A stretch of 39,861 nt of DNA from positions 1 through 39,861 of the IMG/VR virus record IMGVR_UViG_3300031885_000050; one strand, given 5' to 3'. The translations under genes and the position numbers were made by a program. Below are positions 30,050 to 38,527 of this stretch, in pieces (the stretch's first letter is position 1; every line of letters starts with the position of its first letter). This stretch comes from a virus. The notes beneath the pieces were generated by a model, which saw only the letters and a list, made by a program, of their open reading frames with translations, had not been told where the DNA came from and did no database searches.

Positions 30050-30567
30050 TGCTGTGCCGCTCTTGCGCTCTGTCGCTCACGCGCAGGCAGGAGGTCCCCG
30101 GGCGGGGTGTCAAGCCTGCGGACCTGCTCATTGTCGGAGAAGCCCCGGGCAAGTCCGAAGATATGCGTGGCGAGGCGTTTGTGGGCAAGTCGGGGCGTAT
30201 CCTTAACGCTATCATTGAGCAGGCAATGATAGAGGCGGGGATAACCACGACGCCGACTTATTACATAACCAACGTGGTGCGCTGTCGTCCGTGTGACAGC
30301 AAACAAGGACCCAACCGCGAGCCCACAGAGTCGGAGGCGCTCGCGTGTCGTCCCCTGCTCATTGCAACCTTTAGCGAGGTGCGCCCAAGGGAGGTGATAC
30401 TACTAGGACAGATAGCCAAAAAACATTGTGGCCGACTGTGGCCGACTGCCACCAAGCTGCCTCATCCAGCGTATATGCTGCGCAGAGGCGGAGTGGAGAG
30501 TCCGGAATTTATTGTGGCAGTTCGCGCCGTGTCTGAAATTTTCAAACGCCTCTCAGGAGGTAAGTGA
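30049..30567 (+). CDS. family 4-type uracil-DNA glycosylase
   Basis: A 172-residue enzyme that removes uracil from DNA. It has the GEAPG motif (30-34), GEAFVGKSGRILN (41-53), TNVVRCRP and LPHPAYMLRR (137-146), typical for family 4. Cysteines C3, C6, C79 or C82, and C100 fit the four ligands of its 4Fe-4S cluster. It lies among replication genes; a role in removing deaminated cytosines from phage DNA is likely. Start and stop overlap the neighbouring genes by one base each. Confidence 0.9.
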   Translation: MLCRSCALSLTRRQEVPGRGVKPADLLIVGEAPGKSEDMRGEAFVGKSGRILNAIIEQAMIEAGITTTPTYYITNVVRCRPCDSKQGPNREPTESEALACRPLLIATFSEVRPREVILLGQIAKKHCGRLWPTATKLPHPAYMLRRGGVESPEFIVAVRAVSEIFKRLSGGK

Positions 30568-31535
30568 TGGCGGCGAGAAAAGATAAAGTCAACCAGTTCC
30601 CCTGCGGCAAGGGTTATGACTTGGGGCGCGATGGTGTCTCCCAGTCAATCCTTTCCACGTTCCTGTCATGCCGACAAGCGGCGCGGTATTACCTCGACCT
30701 CTGGGAGAGTCCGAGCGTATCCTTCGCGCTTATGTTCGGCACGCTGTTCCACTCACTGCTGGAGCATTACTACAAGGCGCTGGCAACGGGGCAGGGCGTC
30801 AAAGCGTTTGTGGGCTTTGACGCTGTATTTTCGCATTGGGTGGCAAAGGACGCGGGCAGCATTGACGCGCAAAAGCTGGAGCAGTTCGAGGCGATGGCTT
30901 TTGCGCTCTTTGGCCCGTACTGCAAACACTGGGAGAAGGAGGACCTCAAGCGCCAGTGGGTGGGAGTCGAGACGGTCTTTGATACGAACTGGGAGGGCTA
31001 TCGTCTGCGCGGTATGCGGGATGGAATGTTCCTGGTCAACAAAGGCAAGGAGCATTGGATCCTTGAGCATAAGACCACGACCACGCTGGATAGCGACTCC
31101 TTAAGCCTGCGCCTCAATTTCGACCTCCAAAACCTGTTCTATATCCTCAACACGGAGCAGGAGTACGGCGTCAAAGTGGCGGGGGTGCTTTACGATCTAA
31201 TCCGCAAACCTGCGCTCCGTCAAGGGAAGAAGGAATCCTTTAACGAGTTCGCAAGCAGGATGGTTACCGCGGTGAATGACGCGCCCGGGGAATACTTCGC
31301 CCGATTCCCGCTGGTCTATCCCGAGACAGTCAAGCAGCGTTTCCGCGCCGAGCTTGCTTTGCAGCTTGCGGACTTTCGGGACTGGTCTCGTGGACTGCTC
31401 CCAACGTATAAGAACCCCTCGGCGTGTATCGGCCGGGGCGTGTGTGAGTTCCTGCCTGTCTGCGCTGCGGGCGGGAACGCGGTCGCCGCCGGCTGTATCA
31501 AGAGCCGCGTCCTATTTCGGGAGTTAATACGATGA
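30567..31535 (+). CDS. PD-(D/E)XK nuclease, Cas4/RecB-like
   Basis: A 322-residue nuclease. SQSILSTFLSCRQAARYY, then FGTLFHSLLEH with H62, RGMRDGMF with D152, WILEHKT with E167 and K169 (E-x-K) and DLQNLFYI with Q188 are the ordered motifs of the RecB/Cas4 family. C35 plus three cysteines near residues 285-300 (CIGRGVCEFLPVC) would hold an iron-sulfur cluster. It probably acts as an exonuclease that prepares 3' ends for the Sak4-like recombinase encoded next. ATG 30567 is six bases after AGGAGG; the GTG at 30564 is too close. Confidence 0.9.
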   Translation: MAARKDKVNQFPCGKGYDLGRDGVSQSILSTFLSCRQAARYYLDLWESPSVSFALMFGTLFHSLLEHYYKALATGQGVKAFVGFDAVFSHWVAKDAGSIDAQKLEQFEAMAFALFGPYCKHWEKEDLKRQWVGVETVFDTNWEGYRLRGMRDGMFLVNKGKEHWILEHKTTTTLDSDSLSLRLNFDLQNLFYILNTEQEYGVKVAGVLYDLIRKPALRQGKKESFNEFASRMVTAVNDAPGEYFARFPLVYPETVKQRFRAELALQLADFRDWSRGLLPTYKNPSACIGRGVCEFLPVCAAGGNAVAAGCIKSRVLFRELIR

Positions 31536-32494
31536 CAACACCGACCCGCAAGCTGCCTTTGAAAAAGGTGGGCGCGCCCCCTCCGCCTGAGTACGCGCTG
31601 CCCACCGAGCCCAAAGCGATTGACGCGGACATTGGACACTATCTGTGGTTGTTCTATGGGCGCGAAAAAATCGGCAAGACCAAGATTGCCTCCTCCTTTC
31701 CCGGGGCTATCTTTTTCAGCACCGAGCCCGGGGACAAGGGCCTGTCCATTTTCGCTTTCAACGAGGCGCGCGGCGGCGTGACCACGTGGGACGTTTTCCG
31801 CGCGGGCGTGGACTTGCTCGTGGCTGGTAATCATTCCTTCAGGACTGTGGTGATTGACACTGCGGACCGCGCCTACGATATGTGTCTGGATTGGGTGTGC
31901 GCCAATCGGGGGATTGATTACCCCGGGACGGACGCCGCCGGGGATCAGGATTACGGCAAAAGCTGGCGCGCGGTAAAGGTCGAGTTCACCGAGCAGATTT
32001 ACCGCCTCGTGCAAGCGGGCATGGGCATCGTGTTTACCTCGCACTCGCGGGAAATGACGATTAACCCCAAGTCCTCCGACAAGTATGACCGCATCATACC
32101 GAGTATGTCGGGGCAGGCTCGCGTGGTTATCGAGGCGCTTGTGGACTTTTTCTTTTACTGTGAGTATGTGCGGGAGCAGCGCGTCCTTATCTGCGAAGGT
32201 GACGAAACCATCTGGGCGGGCGCTCGCGCCACGCTGGGCGGGACGTTCCCCCGATTCCTGCCCATGCTCAAGGAAGGCATGTATAACCTACTGACTCGCG
32301 CTTTTCACGGCGAGGACGTGGGCTTGAACGCTGCCGAGTTAATGCCGTCTAAGGAGTCGAGCAAAACCGGCAAAGCGTTCCTCCAACACGCGCGGATGGA
32401 GGAAGCGCGTAACAATGCGAAGGAGGTACCCGCACCGACAGCAATCAAGAGTGGTCCCCGCAAAGCGACCAAAGCGCCCGTCCGGCAGGGCTAG
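31532..32494 (+). CDS. Sak4-like RecA-fold recombinase ATPase
   Basis: A 320-residue AAA_24/Sak4-type protein. The Walker A is YGREKIGKTKIA (42-53), the Walker B FRTVVIDTAD (103-112), and VFTSHSRE is a sensor-like strand. The last 40 residues are basic and disordered. Sak4 proteins anneal single strands with help from an SSB partner, which is encoded next. ATGA overlap with the nuclease gene supports a shared recombination module. Confidence 0.88.
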   Translation: MTTPTRKLPLKKVGAPPPPEYALPTEPKAIDADIGHYLWLFYGREKIGKTKIASSFPGAIFFSTEPGDKGLSIFAFNEARGGVTTWDVFRAGVDLLVAGNHSFRTVVIDTADRAYDMCLDWVCANRGIDYPGTDAAGDQDYGKSWRAVKVEFTEQIYRLVQAGMGIVFTSHSREMTINPKSSDKYDRIIPSMSGQARVVIEALVDFFFYCEYVREQRVLICEGDETIWAGARATLGGTFPRFLPMLKEGMYNLLTRAFHGEDVGLNAAELMPSKESSKTGKAFLQHARMEEARNNAKEVPAPTAIKSGPRKATKAPVRQG

Positions 32495-32528
32495 GCATTC
32501 ACGTCTGCAACCATAAGGAGTTAAGACA

Positions 32529-33485
32529 ATGACGAACGCGAACCAGGGACAGGGAATCAATATGCAGGACAAGCTCAAATCCATGAACCGCCTTTACAGC
32601 GGCGCGAAGGACAAGGCGCCCGGCGTCGTGGACGGCTCCTACACCCTCCAGCTCCAGTCCTGCAAGCTCGACCAGAGCAAGAGCAGCGGCAACCTGATGG
32701 TGGTGCGGGACCACTATGTCGTGGAAGGCGAGTTCGCCGGCGAAGTGCTCCGCGACTATATCGTCCTCTCGGACGACCGGGGCATGTATGCCCTCGCCCA
32801 GTTCCTGCGCCAGATGGGTTACGAGGCCCCCGACAACCTCGAGGACGTGTCCGCCATCCTGACCGAACTGGACTCCAACAACCCCGTATATGTCGGCATG
32901 GCGCGCCGCTCCGGCGACTCCGACATTTACAACGTCAAGATTACCGAAGTCACCCAGAGCAGCGCCGCGAAGGCGAGCGCCGAGCCCGCTGCCGCTGACC
33001 CCGCCGCCAAGCCCGCGAGCGCGCCCGCGCCCAAGCAGAGCGCAGCCCCCGCCGCTGCCGGCGTCAACGTCGGCGCCATCGTGACCTTCGACGGCGGTGA
33101 GGACGGGACCATCACCGGCACCGTCGCCACGCTGATTGACGCCGCCACCGCGAGCGTCAAGCAGAATGACGAGGCGGGCACCGTCTGGACCGTCGATATC
33201 GCCGACCTCACCATCGCCGCTGCCCCGCCGCCGGCCAAGGCTGCCAAGAAGGCGAGCAAGCCCGCCGCCGCCGACCCCAAGCTCGCGGCCCTCAAAACGC
33301 TGGGCGCCTCGTACGGCGTGGACGAACTGGCCGACGGGCAGAGCCTCGAGGAGGTGGTCACCATCATGTCCACCTACACGTGGAACGAGGTCGAAATGCT
33401 CCCCGAGGAAGTCGCCCTGGTCAAAGAGTGCGGCATCCCCTCCATCCCCGCCCCCAAAGCGCCGAAGAAGGCGGCGAAAAAGTAA
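32529..33485 (+). CDS. ssDNA-binding protein (DUF669-like) with long Ala/Lys/Pro linkers
   Basis: A 318-residue protein. Residues about 30-140 look like the OB-fold of DUF669 phage SSBs: GSYTLQLQSCKLDQSKSSGN, LMVVRDHYVVEGEFAG and VYVGMARRSGDSDIYNVKIT. After an Ala/Pro linker comes a small SH3-like segment (GAIVTFDGGEDGTITGTVA) and a C-terminal helical part that starts after another Ala/Lys linker; the end is KAPKKAAKK. Strongly C-ending codons suggest that it is abundant, as an SSB should be. It follows Sak4, its usual partner. The AAGGAG ribosome site lies before 32529. Confidence 0.8.
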   Translation: MTNANQGQGINMQDKLKSMNRLYSGAKDKAPGVVDGSYTLQLQSCKLDQSKSSGNLMVVRDHYVVEGEFAGEVLRDYIVLSDDRGMYALAQFLRQMGYEAPDNLEDVSAILTELDSNNPVYVGMARRSGDSDIYNVKITEVTQSSAAKASAEPAAADPAAKPASAPAPKQSAAPAAAGVNVGAIVTFDGGEDGTITGTVATLIDAATASVKQNDEAGTVWTVDIADLTIAAAPPPAKAAKKASKPAAADPKLAALKTLGASYGVDELADGQSLEEVVTIMSTYTWNEVEMLPEEVALVKECGIPSIPAPKAPKKAAKK

Positions 33486-33534
33486 CCGCGTAAGCAGTCA
33501 ACACAACAACCAGACACGCTGAAGGAGTAAACAC

Positions 33535-35322
33535 ATGGGCGGCGCTGTTATCGCATACGACACCGAGACAACGGGCCTCAACGTCCATCGGGATGAGGTC
33601 TTTGCCTATTCAATCTGTGAAGCCGATAGCAGCGCCGCCACTGTTTATCCTGAGGTGTATCGACTCGACGGCAGCGCGGTCCGTCGTTACACCTCGCGAG
33701 TCAAGCTCGAGGATATATGGAAGGAAGGCAAAGCTCCCAAGGTCATGCACAAAAGCAAATTTGACCTTCCGATGACCGAGCGAGTGTTGGGACGCTCACT
33801 CAAGGAGCAGCCGTTCCACGACACAATGATCCAGAGCCACTTGATACGCAGCAACCACCCAAGCCACGCGCTTAAAGACCTCGCGTGGGAGCTTGCGGGC
33901 ATTCCCAAGGACGATGAGGACGCCATTAAAAAGTTCCTCAAGGGGAAGAAAGGCGACCGCAATTATTCGATGGTGCCCGAGCCCATAATGACCGAGTATC
34001 AAGAGCGGGACGCGCTGCGCACAATCCTCCTCCACCACTTTTTCTATCCACAGATTAAATCCGATCCTAAAATGCTTGAGGTTTATAACAACGAACTGGA
34101 CCTTATAAGGACTAGCATTGACATTGAGCGGCGAGGCATGATGCTAAATCCGCAGCGGTGCCACACGTTGATAAACAGCACGGAACGCGCGGCGCTGGGT
34201 GTGCTGGATGATATTGAGCAATACGCGGGGCGCAGAATAAACCCCGACAGTCCCAACGACCTCCACTGGCTTCTCTTTCAGAAGGCGGGCCTGCCCATTA
34301 CGCGCTACACCAAGACCGGCAAACCTTGCACGGAGAAGGAGGTCCTCTTTGACTTGCGCCGCGAGTTCGGTCACCACGTCATTGAAAGCGTCCTAAAGTT
34401 TCGCTCGTGGTCGAAGGCGGTCACCACCATGCGGTCTTATCTCAAACTGATGGACGCGGACCACATCATCCATCCGACACTAAACACTTGCGAGGCAGAC
34501 ACCGGACGCGAGTCCTGCTCCAACCCGAACCTCCAGAACGTCCCGAAAATGGGGGTCCTGCTTAACCCATACGCGGTGCCAGTGCGCTCGCTCTTTATGC
34601 CCCGCCCCGGCCACGTTATTTTCTACATTGACTTTTCCGGCATTGAGTTTAGGCTGGCGGTCTATTACTCGCGGGACCAGACGCTGATTAACTTGGTACG
34701 CAGCGGCGGCGACCCTCACGCGCTCGCGGCGGAGATATTCTTTGGCGACCAGTTCCGAAACGAGCGAGACCCCGCCATTAAAAAGACAATGAGGAACGCG
34801 GCTAAAAATATGAACTTTGCAATAATCTACGGAGCAGGGGTTGCCACTATCGCCGCCGGCCTTAACTTGCCGGTCAGTGTCGTTATGGCTCGCTATCAGG
34901 AATATAAGCGCAGACTGCCGGGCCTTGCTGCGCTGTCGGAACGCATGACAAAGCTGGCGCAGGCTCAAGGTTACGTGGAGACAGTCTTTGGGCGGCGCTT
35001 GTATGTCCCGCGAGGTCAAGCGTTCGTGGCGACCAACTATCTTATTCAGGGGACGGCGGCTGACATTCTTAAACGCGCCCAGGTTCGCGTGGACAAATAC
35101 TTGAAAGCAGCAACGGGCGGGGAGGTCGCTATCCTGCTGCCCATTCACGATGAATTGGTTATTGAGTATCCGCGCAAGCGGATGGCAGACGTGCAAGAGG
35201 TTCTCCGCTCTAGTGTCGAGTTAATGCAAGACTTTCCGGAGATTGACGTGCCGCTGGATGCGGAGATGCAAGTGGCGGCTGCAAACTGGGAGTCCAAGTC
35301 ACCTTTCAAGCTCACAGCATAA
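33535..35322 (+). CDS. polA: family A DNA polymerase with 3'-5' exonuclease
   Basis: A 595-residue replicative polymerase. Exonuclease motifs: YDTETTG (D9, E11), HKSKFD and YQERD. Polymerase motif A is IDFSGIEFR with D366, motif B RNAAKNMNFAIIYG with K424, F428 and Y432, and motif C PIHDELV with D539-E540. F428 matches E. coli Phe762. No 5'-3' exonuclease domain is present, as usual in phages. It must copy DNA that carries 7-deazaguanines after the first round. Start is behind AAGGAG. Confidence 0.95.
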   Translation: MGGAVIAYDTETTGLNVHRDEVFAYSICEADSSAATVYPEVYRLDGSAVRRYTSRVKLEDIWKEGKAPKVMHKSKFDLPMTERVLGRSLKEQPFHDTMIQSHLIRSNHPSHALKDLAWELAGIPKDDEDAIKKFLKGKKGDRNYSMVPEPIMTEYQERDALRTILLHHFFYPQIKSDPKMLEVYNNELDLIRTSIDIERRGMMLNPQRCHTLINSTERAALGVLDDIEQYAGRRINPDSPNDLHWLLFQKAGLPITRYTKTGKPCTEKEVLFDLRREFGHHVIESVLKFRSWSKAVTTMRSYLKLMDADHIIHPTLNTCEADTGRESCSNPNLQNVPKMGVLLNPYAVPVRSLFMPRPGHVIFYIDFSGIEFRLAVYYSRDQTLINLVRSGGDPHALAAEIFFGDQFRNERDPAIKKTMRNAAKNMNFAIIYGAGVATIAAGLNLPVSVVMARYQEYKRRLPGLAALSERMTKLAQAQGYVETVFGRRLYVPRGQAFVATNYLIQGTAADILKRAQVRVDKYLKAATGGEVAILLPIHDELVIEYPRKRMADVQEVLRSSVELMQDFPEIDVPLDAEMQVAAANWESKSPFKLTA

Positions 35323-35335
35323 GGAGGAAGGTATC

Positions 35336-35506
35336 ATGCGGCGCAAGAGGTTACACGATGAAACGAGGCCCGCACTGCTTAACCAGATACGGCAAGCAGT
35401 CGGGCTCCCACTACCCAAGCGCGGCGCTAGCTACTTGCGGCGCAAAGAGCTTGTCCACATTGCAGCATGGGTGGACAGCGCAAGGGTGAGCCATGAGGGG
35501 CTTTGA
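35336..35506 (+). CDS. 56-residue basic protein
   Basis: A small protein of which about 11 residues are Arg/Lys, likely helical (RPALLNQIRQAVGL, RRKELVHIAAWVDSA). It has AGGAGG eight bases before its ATG and overlaps the primase-helicase start by 14 bases. An upstream in-frame ATG at 35243 lies within the polymerase gene and is rejected. A DNA-binding role beside polymerase and primase is possible; no family was recognised. Confidence 0.65.
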   Translation: MRRKRLHDETRPALLNQIRQAVGLPLPKRGASYLRRKELVHIAAWVDSARVSHEGL

Positions 35507-37502
35507 GCAGCACGGCGTTACCATCGTCAATCCTGACGCGGGAGACAACGCCATTGGTGATTGCCCATTCTGTGGGCGGGATGCCAAGTTCTATGTCCAC
35601 AAGACCGAGCTTGTTTGGGACTGCAAAGTCTGCGGGCTGTCGGGGAACTTTACGCAGTTCCTGGCGCGTGTCGCCGATGCCTACAGACCGAACTTGACTG
35701 GTGACGCGCTGGACGCTCTGTGCAAGTCGCGTGGGCTGCGTCCGCAGACGTTGCGAGCGTGGCGCGTGGGCTGGTCGGGTGCGTTCTATTCAATCCCGAC
35801 AACGGGCAACGCCAAGCGCGAGGTAACAGACATTCGGCGCTATCGCATCGGCTCCAAAGCCATGTCCACGACAGGCGCCCACCCCTGCTTGATTACTGCC
35901 GCCGAACTGACAGACAGCCCGCGGGTCTGGCTCTGTGAAGGTGAGTGGGACGGACAAGCGTGGTGGGAGTGCCTGAGAAGGAACAAAGTCACCGACGATG
36001 TTTTTGCCACGCCCGGGGCGCTGACATTTCCCGCGGTGTCGTTGTCTCTTTTTCAGGGGCGGGACGTTGTTGTTATGTATGACAATGACGAGGCCGGCCG
36101 CAAGGGCGAGGAGAAGGTCCTTAAAGCTCTTAAAGGTGTCGCTCGCTCGCTCGTGTTTGTGCATTGGCCGGCCGACTTGCGGGAGGGGTTCGACACGCGG
36201 GACTGGTACGTACAGCACGGCAAGGACGCGCTTGACGCCATCAAACCCCTGCTTTATGACAAACCGCGCTCGGAAACGGGGGCAAAAGCGGTAGGCACAC
36301 TCAAAAAACCACCCGTCAAACGAACGCAGACGCCGCTAGAGGCCCGTTGGGTGTTTGACCGGTACCGGAAGTGGCTTCACCTTGAAACGCCCCGCGCTTT
36401 GGAGGTCATGTTTGGTGTGGTCTTTGCTAACCGCATCCCGGGGGATCCGCTCTGGCTCTTTTTCGTTGCTCCCCCGGGAGGTATGAAGTCAGCCCTAATA
36501 ATGAGCATCGGCAACGCAGACGATGTGGTCAGCGTAACGAGCTTGACGCCTCATGCTCTTGTCAGCGGTGCGAGTCTTGCAGGCGGTGGGGATCCGTCAC
36601 TGATTCCCGAGCTTAATGGGAAGATACTCGCCATCAAAGACTTTACGCCCATCCTCTCAATGAATAGCCTAGCGCGGGACGATATCTTTTCGGTGCTGCG
36701 GGACATATACGATGGGCACTTGACCAAACGCTTTGGCTCAGGAGGCGGGGGTGTCGTGGTCAGGCATTACGAGTCCCACTTTGGGATACTCGCGGGAGTC
36801 ACTCCCGCTGTCGAGACATTGAGCGCGGCGAACGTGTCGCTTGGCGAGCGTTTCCTGAAATACAAATTACCTAAGGGCGGCACTGACAAGCTGGTCATTG
36901 CTCGGGCGCTATCTAACATCCACAATGATGACCAGATGAAACATGACCTAGCCGAGATTGGCGAGCAAGTCCTTGCCCAGACCTTCGACACGTTCCCGCG
37001 AGTGCCCGTGGATATGCTTAACAAGCTCGTGGAGCTTGCGCAGTGGGTGGCGTGTCTGCGTGGTGTAGTCAACCGCGAAAAATACACCGGCATGGTGAAT
37101 TATAAGCCTATGTCCGAAGTAGGTACGCGCCTCGCCAAGCAGCTTTGCAAGCTCGCAATTGGCGTGGCTATGTTTAAGCACGAGGAAGAGGTCACGGAGG
37201 AAACCTACGTTACGGTTGTCAAGACAGCACAGGACACAGTGCCCGACAGAGTGGAGGAGATTGTCAAGCAGCTTTTCATCCGGGGATATAGATACCACCC
37301 CACCAAAGACATAGCACAGGCGGCACGATTCCCCGAGGACACCACGCGCTATATCTTGCAGGACCTCGCGCTGCTCGGCGTGGCTAAGAAGGAGGCGGGG
37401 CTGGCCGGGGGCTGGCGCTTGTCTCAAACGACCTACAATCTAATGAGGCGTTTAGGCCTCTATACCGAGGAGGTAGCATGGCTGGCACAGAGTCAAGAAT
37501 GA
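35493..37502 (+). CDS. primase-helicase
   Basis: A 669-residue replication protein. An N-terminal zinc ribbon uses C24, C27, C44 and C47 (CPFC and CKVC). The TOPRIM core has VWLCEGEWDGQAWW with E149 and VVMYDNDEAG with D197 and D199. The ATPase part has VAPPGGMKSALI (about 325-336), a Walker A in which Met replaces the second conserved Gly, then later KILAIKDFT as Walker B. A C-terminal winged-helix-like segment has TRYILQDLALLGVAKKE. It would prime and unwind DNA for the polymerase. Its stop lies inside the start of the methyltransferase gene. Confidence 0.9.
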   Translation: MRGFEQHGVTIVNPDAGDNAIGDCPFCGRDAKFYVHKTELVWDCKVCGLSGNFTQFLARVADAYRPNLTGDALDALCKSRGLRPQTLRAWRVGWSGAFYSIPTTGNAKREVTDIRRYRIGSKAMSTTGAHPCLITAAELTDSPRVWLCEGEWDGQAWWECLRRNKVTDDVFATPGALTFPAVSLSLFQGRDVVVMYDNDEAGRKGEEKVLKALKGVARSLVFVHWPADLREGFDTRDWYVQHGKDALDAIKPLLYDKPRSETGAKAVGTLKKPPVKRTQTPLEARWVFDRYRKWLHLETPRALEVMFGVVFANRIPGDPLWLFFVAPPGGMKSALIMSIGNADDVVSVTSLTPHALVSGASLAGGGDPSLIPELNGKILAIKDFTPILSMNSLARDDIFSVLRDIYDGHLTKRFGSGGGGVVVRHYESHFGILAGVTPAVETLSAANVSLGERFLKYKLPKGGTDKLVIARALSNIHNDDQMKHDLAEIGEQVLAQTFDTFPRVPVDMLNKLVELAQWVACLRGVVNREKYTGMVNYKPMSEVGTRLAKQLCKLAIGVAMFKHEEEVTEETYVTVVKTAQDTVPDRVEEIVKQLFIRGYRYHPTKDIAQAARFPEDTTRYILQDLALLGVAKKEAGLAGGWRLSQTTYNLMRRLGLYTEEVAWLAQSQE

Positions 37503-38206
37503 GGTTGTTCCCGTATTTCGGGGGTAAAAATAGGTTAGCTGCTCTGTATCCTAAACCCACCTATCCTTTAATTATTGAGCCCTTTTGTGGCGCGGCAAAT
37601 TATTCGGGAGTTTATTGTGAAAGGCAAATATATTTGAATGATAAAAATATGTTGCCTGTGGCTCTGCTTACATATCTAATAAAAGCAACGCCTGAAACAA
37701 TACTGGCCCTGCCTCTCTTGGAGCCTGGACAATTGGTTAAAAATCTGCCTTTGCCTCAGGTAGATAAAAATTTAATTGGCATTTGGTGTACTGAAAACGG
37801 CCAAAGTTTGGGTAGATGTTTACCACATTGGGCGACAATTACGCATTGGGCAAATTATTGGGGCGCGGCGTGCCGCGAGCGGTTAGCAAAATCTGTGACC
37901 CAAATTAAACATTGGCGGGTCCAATTAGGTGCGTATGATTGCATCCCTAATCAGGAGGCAACGTGGTTTGTGGATCCGCCATACTCACTTCGGGGCGGGA
38001 TTCATTATAAAATGGGATCAAATCAGATAAATTATAAAATGCTGGCGGCGTGGTGCCTGTCGCGTAAAGGGCAGGTTATTGTGTGCGAGGCAAAAGGTGC
38101 CAACTGGTTACCCTTTAACCATACTATTACGCAGAAGGCAAGATCAACAAACCAAAATAGATATACCGAGGTTTATTGCCACATTCAGGATGGGAGGATA
38201 TTATGA
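37478..38206 (+). CDS. D12-class (Dam-like) DNA adenine methyltransferase
   Basis: A 242-residue N6-adenine methyltransferase. The N-terminal FPYFGGKNRL and IIEPFCGAANYS (SAM-binding motif I, FxGxG variant) and the catalytic WFVDPPYS (DPPY) are clear; LNDKNM corresponds to the LNDxN motif. Target is probably an adenine site such as GATC, unproven. The gene has far more A/T at third positions (AAT, AAA, TTA, ATT) than its neighbours, so it looks recently acquired. GAGGAGG is four bases before the ATG at 37478; an in-frame ATG at 37499 has no ribosome site. Overlaps both neighbours. Confidence 0.9.
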   Translation: MAGTESRMRLFPYFGGKNRLAALYPKPTYPLIIEPFCGAANYSGVYCERQIYLNDKNMLPVALLTYLIKATPETILALPLLEPGQLVKNLPLPQVDKNLIGIWCTENGQSLGRCLPHWATITHWANYWGAACRERLAKSVTQIKHWRVQLGAYDCIPNQEATWFVDPPYSLRGGIHYKMGSNQINYKMLAAWCLSRKGQVIVCEAKGANWLPFNHTITQKARSTNQNRYTEVYCHIQDGRIL

Positions 38207-38523
38207 CCGAGAAAAGAATGACCGTTTATCCACGCAGCATTGGCGAGCGAGCGCGTGAGCGAGCAGAGGCAGGCACCAAGCAGGGGCGCACCAGCACCCC
38301 GTGGCTCGACCCTGACCGCCCTTTACACGAGGAGGGGCAAGAGGAATCCGAGGACAGAGAAAATTACCTTAGCTGGGCAGTCAAGCAGACACGCGAGGCG
38401 GGACTGGCGTCGGACGAGTATGTGGAGGCAATGTTGATTGCGATACGCGCCAACAGGACCTCTTATATGGCGGTGGAAAAGGCGTTATCAATTCTGGCAG
38501 CAAACAAAGCAGGAAAGGAGTAA
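38203..38523 (+). CDS. unknown early protein
   Basis: A 106-residue charged, largely helical protein. GGGAGG is five bases before the ATG, and the start overlaps the methyltransferase stop (ATGA). Its codons return to the GC-rich pattern of the rest of the genome, which marks the edge of the AT-rich insert. The second half (YLSWAVKQTREAGL, YVEAMLIAIRANRTSY) may be a small helical domain. No family was recognised. Confidence 0.7.
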   Translation: MTEKRMTVYPRSIGERARERAEAGTKQGRTSTPWLDPDRPLHEEGQEESEDRENYLSWAVKQTREAGLASDEYVEAMLIAIRANRTSYMAVEKALSILAANKAGKE

Positions 38524-38527
38524 GACA

